From JBMNKL01 sp050261495 (GTDB lineage Bacteria > Bacillota > Clostridia > Acetivibrionales > DTU013): a DNA stretch of 15,695 nt. The DNA is taken from NCBI GenBank assembly GCA_050261495.1, contig JBLNDI010000066.1, forward strand, positions 1 to 15,695. Reading direction: 5' to 3'. Below the pieces are notes generated by a model that worked only from the letters and a program-made list of their open reading frames with translations, was not told the DNA's origin and made no database searches. Made by a program: the position numbers and the translations under genes. Shown piece by piece: positions 7,019 to 13,764 of the stretch; positions within the stretch are counted from its first letter, which is position 1, and each line of letters begins with the position of its first letter.

Positions 7019-7101
7019 CGACACAACGTCCCGTGTGCAGCGGGGCTTAAAAAATAATCAAATCTGTATGAAAGCCAGAGCATGAATATGGAGGCTAAAG
7101 C

Positions 7102-8352
7102 ATGAAGAGTTATTACACAGAGAAAACAAACTTTTTTGGCAGCAGCAAACCGTCGAATTTGCTGAAAGAATACGGCAGCCCTCTTTATGTTTACAATGAG
7201 GCAATATTGAGAGAAAGGTGCCGTGAAATGGCACACTTGATTTCATATCCCAATTTCATATCCAATTACTCGATAAAGGCGAATTCCAACCTGGAAATTC
7301 TCAAGATCGTCAGGGAAGAAGGGCTCCATGCCGATGCCATGTCTCCCGGGGAAATCGGCCTGTTGCTGGCTGCGGGTTTCAAACCCGAGGAAATCTTGTT
7401 TGTGCCGAACAACGTTTCAGCCGAAGAAATGGAATATGCCGCAGAGAAGGGAGTGCTTGTGAGCTGCGATTCCATTTCGCAGCTAAGGAAATACGGCAGC
7501 CTGTTTCCCGGCGGCAAGGTCGCTGTCCGTTTTAACCCGGGAGTGGGAGCGGGCCACCATGAAAAAGTGATAACAGGCGGTAAAAACACGAAATTCGGCG
7601 TCGGCATCGACCTGATCGATGAGGTGAAGGCAATACTGAAAGAATACGGCCTTAAGCTGAGCGGCATCAACCAGCATATCGGCTCATTGTTCATGGAAGC
7701 CGACGCTTATGTGGAGGGCGTAAAACAGCTGCTCAAGGTCGCGGAGCAATTCGACGAGCTCGAATTTATAGACATGGGCGGCGGTTTCGGCATTCCATAT
7801 CATAAGCAGGACGGCCAGGAGAGGTTGAACCTTAAGGAGGTAGGACACAAGCTGGATGATACAATCGGGCAGTGGACGGCCAAAACGGGCAGAAAACTGA
7901 GGATAAAGATAGAACCGGGCCGCTACATCGTTGCCGAGTGCGGCGTGCTTCTTGGCACTGTCCATTCCGTAAAGCAAAGCGGGAACAAGACTTACATCGG
8001 TACCGATATCGGGTTTAATGTAATTGCAAGGCCGGTATTGTATGATTCCTATCATGACATGGAGTTTTACAGGAATGATAAGATCATCAAGCAGGGCAAA
8101 ACAGCCCCGGCAACTGTTGTGGGCAATATTTGCGAGACAGGGGACATCCTGGCAAAGGACAGGGAACTGCCCGCAATCATGGAAAACGACATTATAGGCA
8201 TCATGGACGCCGGCGCTTACGGTTATTCCATGTCCTCCAATTACAACTGCCGCCTGAGGCCTGCGGAGATCATGATAAGCGCCGACGGCACGCCGAGACT
8301 TATCCGGAGGAGAGAAACATTCGAGGACCTGATGCGAGGGTTTTTAATATGA
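7102..8352 (+). CDS. lysA: Diaminopimelate decarboxylase
   Basis: PLP-dependent fold III decarboxylase converting meso-diaminopimelate to L-lysine. The 416-aa protein carries Lys59 in YSIKANSN (Schiff base), His192 in NQHIGS, the phosphate-binding GGGFGIPY (226-233), EPGRYIVAECG (271-281), the substrate-site Cys344-Glu345 in CETGD, and DAGAYGYSMSSNYN near the end. The ATG at 7102 follows GGAGG with a 7-nt spacer. The sequence pattern fits LysA better than ornithine/arginine decarboxylases, but substrate specificity in this fold should be regarded as likely, not proven. No lysine riboswitch is seen in the short upstream gap. An acyl-CoA synthetase follows after 120 nt. Confidence 0.9.
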   Translation: MKSYYTEKTNFFGSSKPSNLLKEYGSPLYVYNEAILRERCREMAHLISYPNFISNYSIKANSNLEILKIVREEGLHADAMSPGEIGLLLAAGFKPEEILFVPNNVSAEEMEYAAEKGVLVSCDSISQLRKYGSLFPGGKVAVRFNPGVGAGHHEKVITGGKNTKFGVGIDLIDEVKAILKEYGLKLSGINQHIGSLFMEADAYVEGVKQLLKVAEQFDELEFIDMGGGFGIPYHKQDGQERLNLKEVGHKLDDTIGQWTAKTGRKLRIKIEPGRYIVAECGVLLGTVHSVKQSGNKTYIGTDIGFNVIARPVLYDSYHDMEFYRNDKIIKQGKTAPATVVGNICETGDILAKDRELPAIMENDIIGIMDAGAYGYSMSSNYNCRLRPAEIMISADGTPRLIRRRETFEDLMRGFLI

Positions 8353-8472
8353 TTGAGATAACAGCCGTAATATGCGGACGGCAGTAAAGCCTGGGTGAAA
8401 TGAGGTTCCGATAAGTTCTGATTTGAATGAAGAAATGCCGGCCAGCCGGAGCAAGAAAAGGAGGAACAAGTC

Positions 8473-10182
8473 ATGGCAGATGTGAAGTACCCTTTATATG
8501 AAACAACTGTTTTTGAGGATTTCAGGATCATGGTAGAAAACGCGGCAAAGAAGTTTCCCGGCAGGGTTGCGATATCCTTCAAGAGGAATCCGAATGACAA
8601 GGAAACCATTAATGTGACTTACGCGGAAGCAAGGGACTATATTCGCAACATGGGAACGGAACTGATTTCAATGGGATGCCGTGACAAGCATGTCGGTCTG
8701 GTTGGCGAAAGCTCCTATGAATGGATTTGCTCGTATTTCAGTCTCATGGCCATCGGCGCGGTCGTTGTGCCGATCGACAAGGACCTGCCGGAGGAGGAAA
8801 TTGCGGGCATCCTTGATACCGCGGAATGTGAATTCATTATCTACAGCCCGTTGATAGAGTCAAAGATAGAAGCGCTGAAAGGGAAAGTCCCGAGCCTTAA
8901 AACCTTTATCTGCATGGGAGAGGTTGAAACGAACGGCGCGCTTGAGCTTTCCGACATAGAGGCCAAGGGGGCCGAGCGGTTTAGAAGTGGCGACAATTCT
9001 TACTATGATTATGACATCGACCCTGAACGGCTTGCCACCATTGTATTTACTTCGGGCACAACGGGCAAGGGGAAGGGCGTCATGCTGTCGCAGAAAAACA
9101 TAGTTTCCGACATGACGCAAGGCATGTACCTCTTTAGAATCACCCCGAAGACGCTGAACGTGCTGCCGCCTCACCATACATACGGCTCCACGGTAAATTT
9201 CGTAGGGCATTATGCGCAGGGCTCCACCATTTATATTTCAAGCGGGCTCAAGCATATCGCAAATGAAATGAAGGAGCAGCAGCCGTCGCACCTGATACTG
9301 GTCCCGTTGTTTATTGAAACGATGTACAAAAAAATATGGTCGCAGGCGGAAAAGAGCGGAAAAGCGAAGGCACTGCGCTTCCTGATAAAGCTAAGCAATT
9401 TTTTGCGCAAACTCGGTATAGACTTGCGCCGCAAGCTGTTTAAGAGCGTGCATGATTTCTTCGGCGGGAAACTAGAAATGATAATCAGCGGCGGCGCCGC
9501 GCTGAACCAGGATATCATCGATTTCTTTGAATCCATCGGCATCACTGTTTTGAACGGATACGGCATAACGGAGTGCTCCCCGCTGATATCCTGCAACCGT
9601 AACGAGTACCAGAAAAAAGGAAGCGTGGGCGTACCGATTATTGGCGAAGAGGTAAAAATCAAGGATCCCGATGAAGACGGCGAAGGGGAGATCTGCGTCA
9701 GGGGTCCGAATGTCATGCTGGGCTATTACAAGAATCCGGAGGCAACCGCCGCGGTTTTTGACGAGGAAGGGTATTTCATGACCGGCGACTACGGCAAGCT
9801 GGACGAGGACGGATGGCTTTACATTACAGGCAGGCTTAAAAACCTGATAGTTCTCAGCAACGGCAAGAACGTGTACCCTGAAGAAATCGAAAACGAAATA
9901 TCAAGGATTTATGGTGTTGCGGAGTGCGTTGTCTATGCCGGTGAAAGCAAAGCGCAGAAAAACAAGGAAGTCATTGTGGCCGAGATTTTCCCGGATTTTG
10001 AAGCGCTTTCGATGAGGGGCATCAAAGATGTGCAATCATATTTTGAAGGCGAAATAAAAAAGCTAAACGACAGGATGGTTTCTTACAAGTCGGTGAAAAT
10101 GGTTAAAATCCGCAATGAGGAGTTTAGAAAGAATACTTCAAGAAAAATTTTGCGTTTTGTGATTGACAAGAATATTGACTAA
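8473..10182 (+). CDS. AMP-forming acyl-CoA synthetase (long-chain fatty acid--CoA ligase type)
   Basis: Member of the ANL superfamily, which activates a carboxylic acid with ATP to an acyl-AMP and transfers it to CoA. The 569-aa protein has the P-loop-like TSGTTGKGKGVMLS (193-206), GYGITECSP (362-370), the TGDYG motif (437-441), the hinge in TGRLKNLIVLSNGKN (452-466) and a C-terminal lysine, Lys558 in NTSRKILR, expected to catalyse adenylation. The ATG at 8473 has GGAGG 8 nt upstream. Overall pattern, including ISGGAALNQDI and the Arg/Lys-rich segment near 300-325, resembles long-chain acyl-CoA synthetases; the true substrate cannot be read from the sequence. The gene ends only 9 nt before the consensus promoter of the serine unit. 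Confidence 0.88.
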   Translation: MADVKYPLYETTVFEDFRIMVENAAKKFPGRVAISFKRNPNDKETINVTYAEARDYIRNMGTELISMGCRDKHVGLVGESSYEWICSYFSLMAIGAVVVPIDKDLPEEEIAGILDTAECEFIIYSPLIESKIEALKGKVPSLKTFICMGEVETNGALELSDIEAKGAERFRSGDNSYYDYDIDPERLATIVFTSGTTGKGKGVMLSQKNIVSDMTQGMYLFRITPKTLNVLPPHHTYGSTVNFVGHYAQGSTIYISSGLKHIANEMKEQQPSHLILVPLFIETMYKKIWSQAEKSGKAKALRFLIKLSNFLRKLGIDLRRKLFKSVHDFFGGKLEMIISGGAALNQDIIDFFESIGITVLNGYGITECSPLISCNRNEYQKKGSVGVPIIGEEVKIKDPDEDGEGEICVRGPNVMLGYYKNPEATAAVFDEEGYFMTGDYGKLDEDGWLYITGRLKNLIVLSNGKNVYPEEIENEISRIYGVAECVVYAGESKAQKNKEVIVAEIFPDFEALSMRGIKDVQSYFEGEIKKLNDRMVSYKSVKMVKIRNEEFRKNTSRKILRFVIDKNID

Positions 10183-10190
10183 TTTTTAAC

Positions 10191-10219
10191 TTGACATTAA
10201 AAGTGGCATTATTTATAAT
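10191..10219 (+). promoter_or_regulatory. Consensus sigma-A promoter of the glycine-riboswitch leader
   Basis: TTGACA at 10191-10196 and TATAAT at 10214-10219 are both perfect consensus hexamers with the ideal 17-bp spacer. The start point should be near 10226, giving a leader of about 345 nt before the aminotransferase. Such a strong promoter fits a unit controlled mainly by its RNA leader. Confidence 0.92.
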
Positions 10220-10298
10220 TAATCTAAATTTTGAGGGAGCAAAAATGAATATTGCCGGATGAAAGGCGAGGAAGCGCAATGCGACCTTGCCGGGACGG

Positions 10299-10373
10299 AC
10301 CTCTGGAGAGACCATGACGGCGCCGAAGGGGCAAGGCCGATAAGGCTAAACTCTCAGGCAAAAGGACAGAGTT
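10299..10373 (+). ncRNA. Glycine riboswitch, apparently a single aptamer
   Basis: The segment carries the gcvT-type glycine aptamer landmarks in order: CTCTGGAGAG (10301-10310), GGCGCCGAAGGGGCAAG (10319-10335) and CTCTCAGGCAAAAGGACAGAG (10351-10371), with CTCT at the start pairing with AGAG at the end as P1. Most glycine riboswitches are tandem; only one full aptamer is seen. Upstream, GGCGAGG (10265-10271) pairs with CCTTGCC (10285-10291) around a small CGC-AAT-GCG hairpin, which could be the vestigial 'ghost' partner known from single-aptamer forms. It controls a serine-pathway unit, not the glycine cleavage system. Confidence 0.92.
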
Positions 10374-10400
10374 GCAAATGTATGTTATATTTAGTAGTGT

Positions 10401-10436
10401 AAGGTCAGGTCTTGTTCAAGATTTGATCTTTATTTT
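10401..10436 (+). terminator. Hairpin with U-rich tail after the glycine aptamer
   Basis: AAGGTCAGGTCTTG (10401-10414) pairs along its whole length, with some G-U pairs, to CAAGATTTGATCTT (10417-10430), followed by TATTTTAT. It sits 28 nt after the aptamer and is the likely expression platform. The U tract is interrupted and the stem is AU-rich, so termination strength is uncertain, and no clear anti-terminator pairing with the aptamer was identified. Confidence 0.55.
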
Positions 10437-10441
10437 ATAAT
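10412..10441 (+). promoter_or_regulatory. Possible internal promoter downstream of the glycine riboswitch
   Basis: A perfect TATAAT at 10436-10441 lies 18 nt after TTGTTC (10412-10417), a half-match to the -35 consensus. If used, it would give a second transcript for the aminotransferase and serA that bypasses the glycine riboswitch but includes the structured domain at 10442-10564. The -35 is weak and lies inside the hairpin, so this is tentative. Confidence 0.3.
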
Positions 10442-10564
10442 ATGGCGGGAAATCTGCCGAATACGGTGAAAAGCCGGCGCAAACACGGATAAAGCGGAAA
10501 CCGGCGGCATAGGCGAAAAATGCGAAAGCTGCCGTACACGGCGGGGAGACTGCCATGGGGAGGG
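10442..10564 (+). ncRNA. Unassigned structured leader RNA adjoining the aminotransferase ribosome binding site
   Basis: ATGGCGG (10442-10448) can pair with CTGCCAT (10550-10556), closing a domain of about 115 nt. Inside, GCCGG (10473-10477) pairs with CCGGC (10501-10505) and GCAT (10507-10510) with ATGC (10520-10523). Two near-direct repeats, 10444-10458 and 10540-10554 (12 of 15 identical), can each form a local hairpin or pair with each other's arms. The ribosome binding site GGGGAGGG (10557-10564) follows immediately. Fragments CGGTGAAAAGCCGGCGC (10464-10480) and GGAGACTGCC (10545-10554) recall cobalamin-riboswitch boxes, but the rest does not fit. No known class is assigned. Confidence 0.45.
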
Positions 10565-10569
10565 TCTGA

Positions 10570-11634
10570 ATGCACAAAAAGTTATTTATACCGGGACCGG
10601 TAGATGTAAAGGAAGAAGTTCTTCAGAAAATGTCCACACCCATGATAGGGCACAGGACGAAAGAAGCATCCGCACTGCAGCGGAGCATATCTGAAAAAAT
10701 GCAAAAACTGATGTATACGAAAAGCACGATACTGCTTTCAACCTCGTCAGGAACCGGGCTGATGGAAGGAGCGGTCAGGTCATGCACGGCCAAAAGGGCG
10801 GCGGTGTTTTCCGTCGGGGCTTTCGGCGACAGGTGGTATAAACTGGCGACATCGAACAACGTGCCAGCCGACCTGTTCAAATCGGAACCGGGCAAGCCTA
10901 CTACTCCCGAAATGGTGGACGAAGCTTTGTCCACTGGCAAGTATGACGTGGTAACCATAACGCATAACGAAACATCCACGGGGATAATGAACCCGGTGGA
11001 GGAAATTGCCCAAGTCATGAAAAAGTACCCCGAAGTTGTATGGTGCATAGACGCGGTAAGCTCCATGGGCGGGGTAAAGATAGAAGTGGATAAGCTGGGC
11101 GTCGACATCTGTATCACTTCAACGCAGAAATGTCTCGGGCTGCCCCCGGGAATGGCCATATGCTCGTTCTCGGAAAAGGCTGCCGCTGCTGCGTCAAAAG
11201 TGCAGTTCAGGGGCACGTACCTTGACTTGCTGGATATATATAACTATATAGTTGAAAAGGATTACCAGTATCCGTCAACGCCTTCTCTGTCACATATGTT
11301 TGCGCTGGATTACCAGCTTGACAGGATATTCGAGGAAGGTCTCGAAAACAGGTTCAGAAGGCATTCGGAAATGGCCGGGCTGGCGAGAGCATGGGCCAAG
11401 CAGAATTTTGCGCTGTTCCCCGAGGAAAAATACGCATCGGATACCTTAACTACCATAAAGAACACACGGGGTATCAGTGTGAGCGACCTGAACAAAAAGC
11501 TCGGAGAGCATGGATATATGATTTCCAACGGTTATGGAAGTCTTAAGGAGGTTACGTTCAGGATAGCGCACATGGCGGACACAAGCATGGAAGATTTGCG
11601 TGCGCTGCTTGAACTTATCGACAGGCTTATTTGA
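10570..11634 (+). CDS. Class V PLP aminotransferase (alanine-glyoxylate / phosphoserine aminotransferase-like)
   Basis: The 354-aa protein belongs to the class V aminotransferases of the alanine-glyoxylate/serine-pyruvate type. It begins KLFIPGPVDV, has the PLP phosphate region STSSGTGLMEGA, HNETSTG, Asp161 in CIDAVSSMGG (PLP ring), the Schiff-base Lys187 in STQKCLGLPPG, and a C-terminal RIAHM segment. The ATG at 10570 follows GGGGAGGG with a 5-nt spacer. serA begins 45 nt downstream, so it probably supplies the transamination of 3-phosphohydroxypyruvate in place of classical SerC. Alternatively it makes glycine from glyoxylate, which would also suit control by a glycine riboswitch. Family is certain; the physiological reaction is inferred. 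Confidence 0.85.
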   Translation: MHKKLFIPGPVDVKEEVLQKMSTPMIGHRTKEASALQRSISEKMQKLMYTKSTILLSTSSGTGLMEGAVRSCTAKRAAVFSVGAFGDRWYKLATSNNVPADLFKSEPGKPTTPEMVDEALSTGKYDVVTITHNETSTGIMNPVEEIAQVMKKYPEVVWCIDAVSSMGGVKIEVDKLGVDICITSTQKCLGLPPGMAICSFSEKAAAAASKVQFRGTYLDLLDIYNYIVEKDYQYPSTPSLSHMFALDYQLDRIFEEGLENRFRRHSEMAGLARAWAKQNFALFPEEKYASDTLTTIKNTRGISVSDLNKKLGEHGYMISNGYGSLKEVTFRIAHMADTSMEDLRALLELIDRLI

Positions 11635-11679
11635 CATTTATGGCTTTCTTTGCATTCACATTCATGAAGGAGGATTTAC

Positions 11680-13281
11680 ATGAAAGTAATCGTAACCGAA
11701 AGAATTGCCGAAGAGGGCATACAATACCTGAGAGACAAGGGGTTTGAAGTTGATACGAAGTTCGGCATGTCCCACGATGAATTATTGGCAATCATCGCGG
11801 AATACGATGCTATTATCGTCAGGAGTGTCACAAAAGTCAACGCGGAACTGATTGAAAAAGCCGTTAATTTGAAAGTGGTAGGCAGGGCAGGCAACGGGAT
11901 TGACAATATCAACGTTCAGGAATGCACCAGGAAGGGTATTATTGTCGTAAACACACCCGAAAGCAACATCATGGCGGCCGCTGAACTGGCGATCGGTCTT
12001 GCTTTTTGCATATTCAGGAATATCCCGCAGGTGAACGCGCTCGCAAGAAAAGGGGATTTTCGCAGGAACCGGTTCATCGGGAACGAATTGGACGGCAAAA
12101 CCGTGGGTATTATAGGGCTTGGAAGAATTGGCTCGATCGTGGCGACAAAACTGAAAGGGTGCAATATGAGAGTAATCGCCTACGACCCCTATATAACCGA
12201 TGAAAGGTTTAAAAAATACGGGGCTAAAAAATGCGAAACGCTTGAAGAATTGTTGAGGCAATCCGATTTAATAACGATCCATACGCCCAAGACATCTGAG
12301 ACTTACGGGATGATCGGGGAAAACGAGTTCAAGCTGTGCAAGAGGGGCGTCAGGATTGTTAACGCCGCGAGGGGCGGCCTGGTGAACGAGAAAGCTCTTT
12401 ACAATGCCATCAAGGAAGGTATCGTGGCAGCTGCGGCAATTGATGTTCTTGATCCCGAGCCCAATTATGACAAGAAACCTGAGGAACAGACCTATACCAA
12501 TCCGCTCCTGGAACTGGACAAAGTCGTGATAACTCCCCATCTCGGCGCTTCAACCGAGGAAGCGAACTACAACGTGGGAACGGAAATCGCGAAGCTTGTT
12601 GCGGCGGCACTTGAGGGCGAGGTTGTGCCCGCGGTGAATATGCCCCACATACAGTCCGATGTGAACGGCTTAAGGCCGTATATCACGCTGGGCGAAATGC
12701 TCGGGAAGATATACTACCAGTGCGAAAAGGAAACCGTGACAAGCATAGAAGTCATATACAGCGGCGATCTTGCCGACAAGGATACAAAAGTGATATCTCT
12801 TTCCGTGCTGAAGGGATTCCTCGACCCGGTGATAAAAGAAAAGGTAAACTACGTAAACGCGGAGCTCATGCTCCGGAACATGGGCGTGGAAATGGTGGAA
12901 AGCAAGAGTTCCCAGCTTGACAAATATACAAACCTCATTACCGTGAAATTTACCACGAAAAAAGGTTCGCAAAGTGTGTCGGGAACAATATTTGCGAAGG
13001 AAGAAATGAGGATAGTCGATTTCTTCGGCTACAAGCTTGACTTTGAGCCCAGCCCGCATGTTATAGCCATCCAGAATATCGACAGGCCGGGCATGATAGG
13101 GCGCATAGGCACCATCCTGGGCGCCGCCGACATCAATATTGCCGCGATGCAGTGGAGCAGGAACAAGAGGGGCGAAAAGGCGGTATCGTTTGTCAGTGTT
13201 GACCAGGATGTATCAGATGAGGTGCTTGACGAAATACGCAAGGTAGACGGCGTATTGAAGGTATCGCTGCTAAGATTCTAA
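11680..13281 (+). CDS. serA: D-3-phosphoglycerate dehydrogenase with ASB and ACT domains
   Basis: NAD-dependent oxidation of 3-phosphoglycerate to 3-phosphohydroxypyruvate, the entry to serine synthesis. The 533-aa protein is the long SerA form. It contains the substrate/NAD-binding catalytic part (about 1-320) with GLGRIGS (146-152), Asp169 of the NAD ribose site, and the triad Arg231 (NAARGGLV), Glu260 (DVLDPEP) and His287 (HLGAST). An allosteric substrate-binding region (about 330-450) and a C-terminal ACT domain (about 460-533, IDRPGMIGRIGTILG) follow; ACT usually mediates serine feedback, though sensitivity is not shown here. AAGGAGG lies 6 nt before the ATG. It is second in the glycine-riboswitch unit; no obvious terminator follows. 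Confidence 0.96.
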   Translation: MKVIVTERIAEEGIQYLRDKGFEVDTKFGMSHDELLAIIAEYDAIIVRSVTKVNAELIEKAVNLKVVGRAGNGIDNINVQECTRKGIIVVNTPESNIMAAAELAIGLAFCIFRNIPQVNALARKGDFRRNRFIGNELDGKTVGIIGLGRIGSIVATKLKGCNMRVIAYDPYITDERFKKYGAKKCETLEELLRQSDLITIHTPKTSETYGMIGENEFKLCKRGVRIVNAARGGLVNEKALYNAIKEGIVAAAAIDVLDPEPNYDKKPEEQTYTNPLLELDKVVITPHLGASTEEANYNVGTEIAKLVAAALEGEVVPAVNMPHIQSDVNGLRPYITLGEMLGKIYYQCEKETVTSIEVIYSGDLADKDTKVISLSVLKGFLDPVIKEKVNYVNAELMLRNMGVEMVESKSSQLDKYTNLITVKFTTKKGSQSVSGTIFAKEEMRIVDFFGYKLDFEPSPHVIAIQNIDRPGMIGRIGTILGAADINIAAMQWSRNKRGEKAVSFVSVDQDVSDEVLDEIRKVDGVLKVSLLRF

Positions 13282-13376
13282 AAGGGTATATTATAAAAAT
13301 TCTGTGACAACTGCGGCATAAAGCTTAAATAACACAAATAGTGACATAAAAAATGCAAAAAAATTGTAAAACTGTA

Positions 13377-13405
13377 TTGATTTAATTTGTTCAGTCTGCT
13401 AAAAT
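13377..13405 (+). promoter_or_regulatory. Probable promoter of the c-di-GMP riboswitch leader
   Basis: TTGATT at 13377-13382 and TAAAAT at 13400-13405 have a 17-bp spacer. Transcription would begin near 13412, about 27 nt before the first aptamer. The stretch from serA to here (13282-13376) is AT-rich with no other recognised feature. Confidence 0.6.
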
Positions 13406-13438
13406 AGTGGTACAAAGTAGAATAGATTACCAATTGAG

Positions 13439-13556
13439 CTTTTCAACGATAAACGGCAAACCGGGCGAAAGCCCGGGACGCAAAGCTAAAGGGCCTTGCG
13501 CCTGCACCGGAAGGTGGAGACGCGTGGCAGCCAGCTACCGAAAGGAAAGTTTTTTA
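13439..13556 (+). ncRNA. Cyclic di-GMP-I riboswitch (GEMM-I), first of a tandem pair
   Basis: GEMM-I landmarks are present: GATAAACGGCAAACC, the P2 hairpin CCGGGCGAAAGCCCGG with its GAAA tetraloop, GACGCAAAGCTAAAGGGCC (tetraloop receptor side), and the GGCAGCCAGCTACCGAAAGG 3' end. The P1 arms are CTTTTTC (13439-13445) and GGAAAG (13545-13550), followed directly by six T (13551-13556). It has an extra C in the segment before GGCAAACC compared with the second copy. The P1-plus-T-tract arrangement might give partial termination. Confidence 0.93.
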
Positions 13557-13639
13557 TTTGGGTAAATTCTTAGGTATGATACAAGGGTAAAACTACTCAG
13601 AGGATATCTGAGGGATACGCAGAAGATACCCGGCAATTG

Positions 13640-13763
13640 AAAAGCTCTTCCGACGATAAAGGCAAACCGGGCGAAAGCCCGGGACGCAAAGCTAAAGGGC
13701 CTATTCGCATACGCCGGAAGGCGGTTGCGAATGGCAGCCAGCTACCGAAAGGGGAGTTTTTTT
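13640..13763 (+). ncRNA. Cyclic di-GMP-I riboswitch (GEMM-I), second of a tandem pair
   Basis: A second aptamer with an identical core: GATAAAGGCAAACC, the same GAAA-capped P2, GACGCAAAGCTAAAGGGCC, a different P3 (near 13700-13730) and GGCAGCCAGCTACCGAAAGG. P1 is formed by CTCTTC (13645-13650) with GGGGAG (13751-13756), extendable by AAAA (13640-13643) with the following T run. GGGGAG is also the ribosome binding site of the next gene, so ligand-stabilised P1 would hide it: a predicted OFF switch at translation. A CTCAGA/TCTGAG hairpin (13596-13612) lies between the two aptamers. Confidence 0.94.
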
Positions 13764-13764
13764 G

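Noticed and set aside
7019..7101. Lysine riboswitch before lysA
   Set aside because: The gap is only 83 nt and lacks lysine-aptamer features; just a small CCCG/CGGG hairpin is present.
10464..10554. Cobalamin riboswitch call for the second leader domain
   Set aside because: Only two short blocks resemble cobalamin boxes; the spacing is too short and the remaining conserved parts are absent, so only a possible resemblance is reported.
10442..10569. T-box (serine or glycine) leader
   Set aside because: No T-box sequence (GGTGGNACCGCG-like) and no fitting terminator before the aminotransferase.
13439..13763. CRISPR-like or simple direct repeat
   Set aside because: Only two copies, and the conserved blocks match the c-di-GMP-I aptamer fold exactly.
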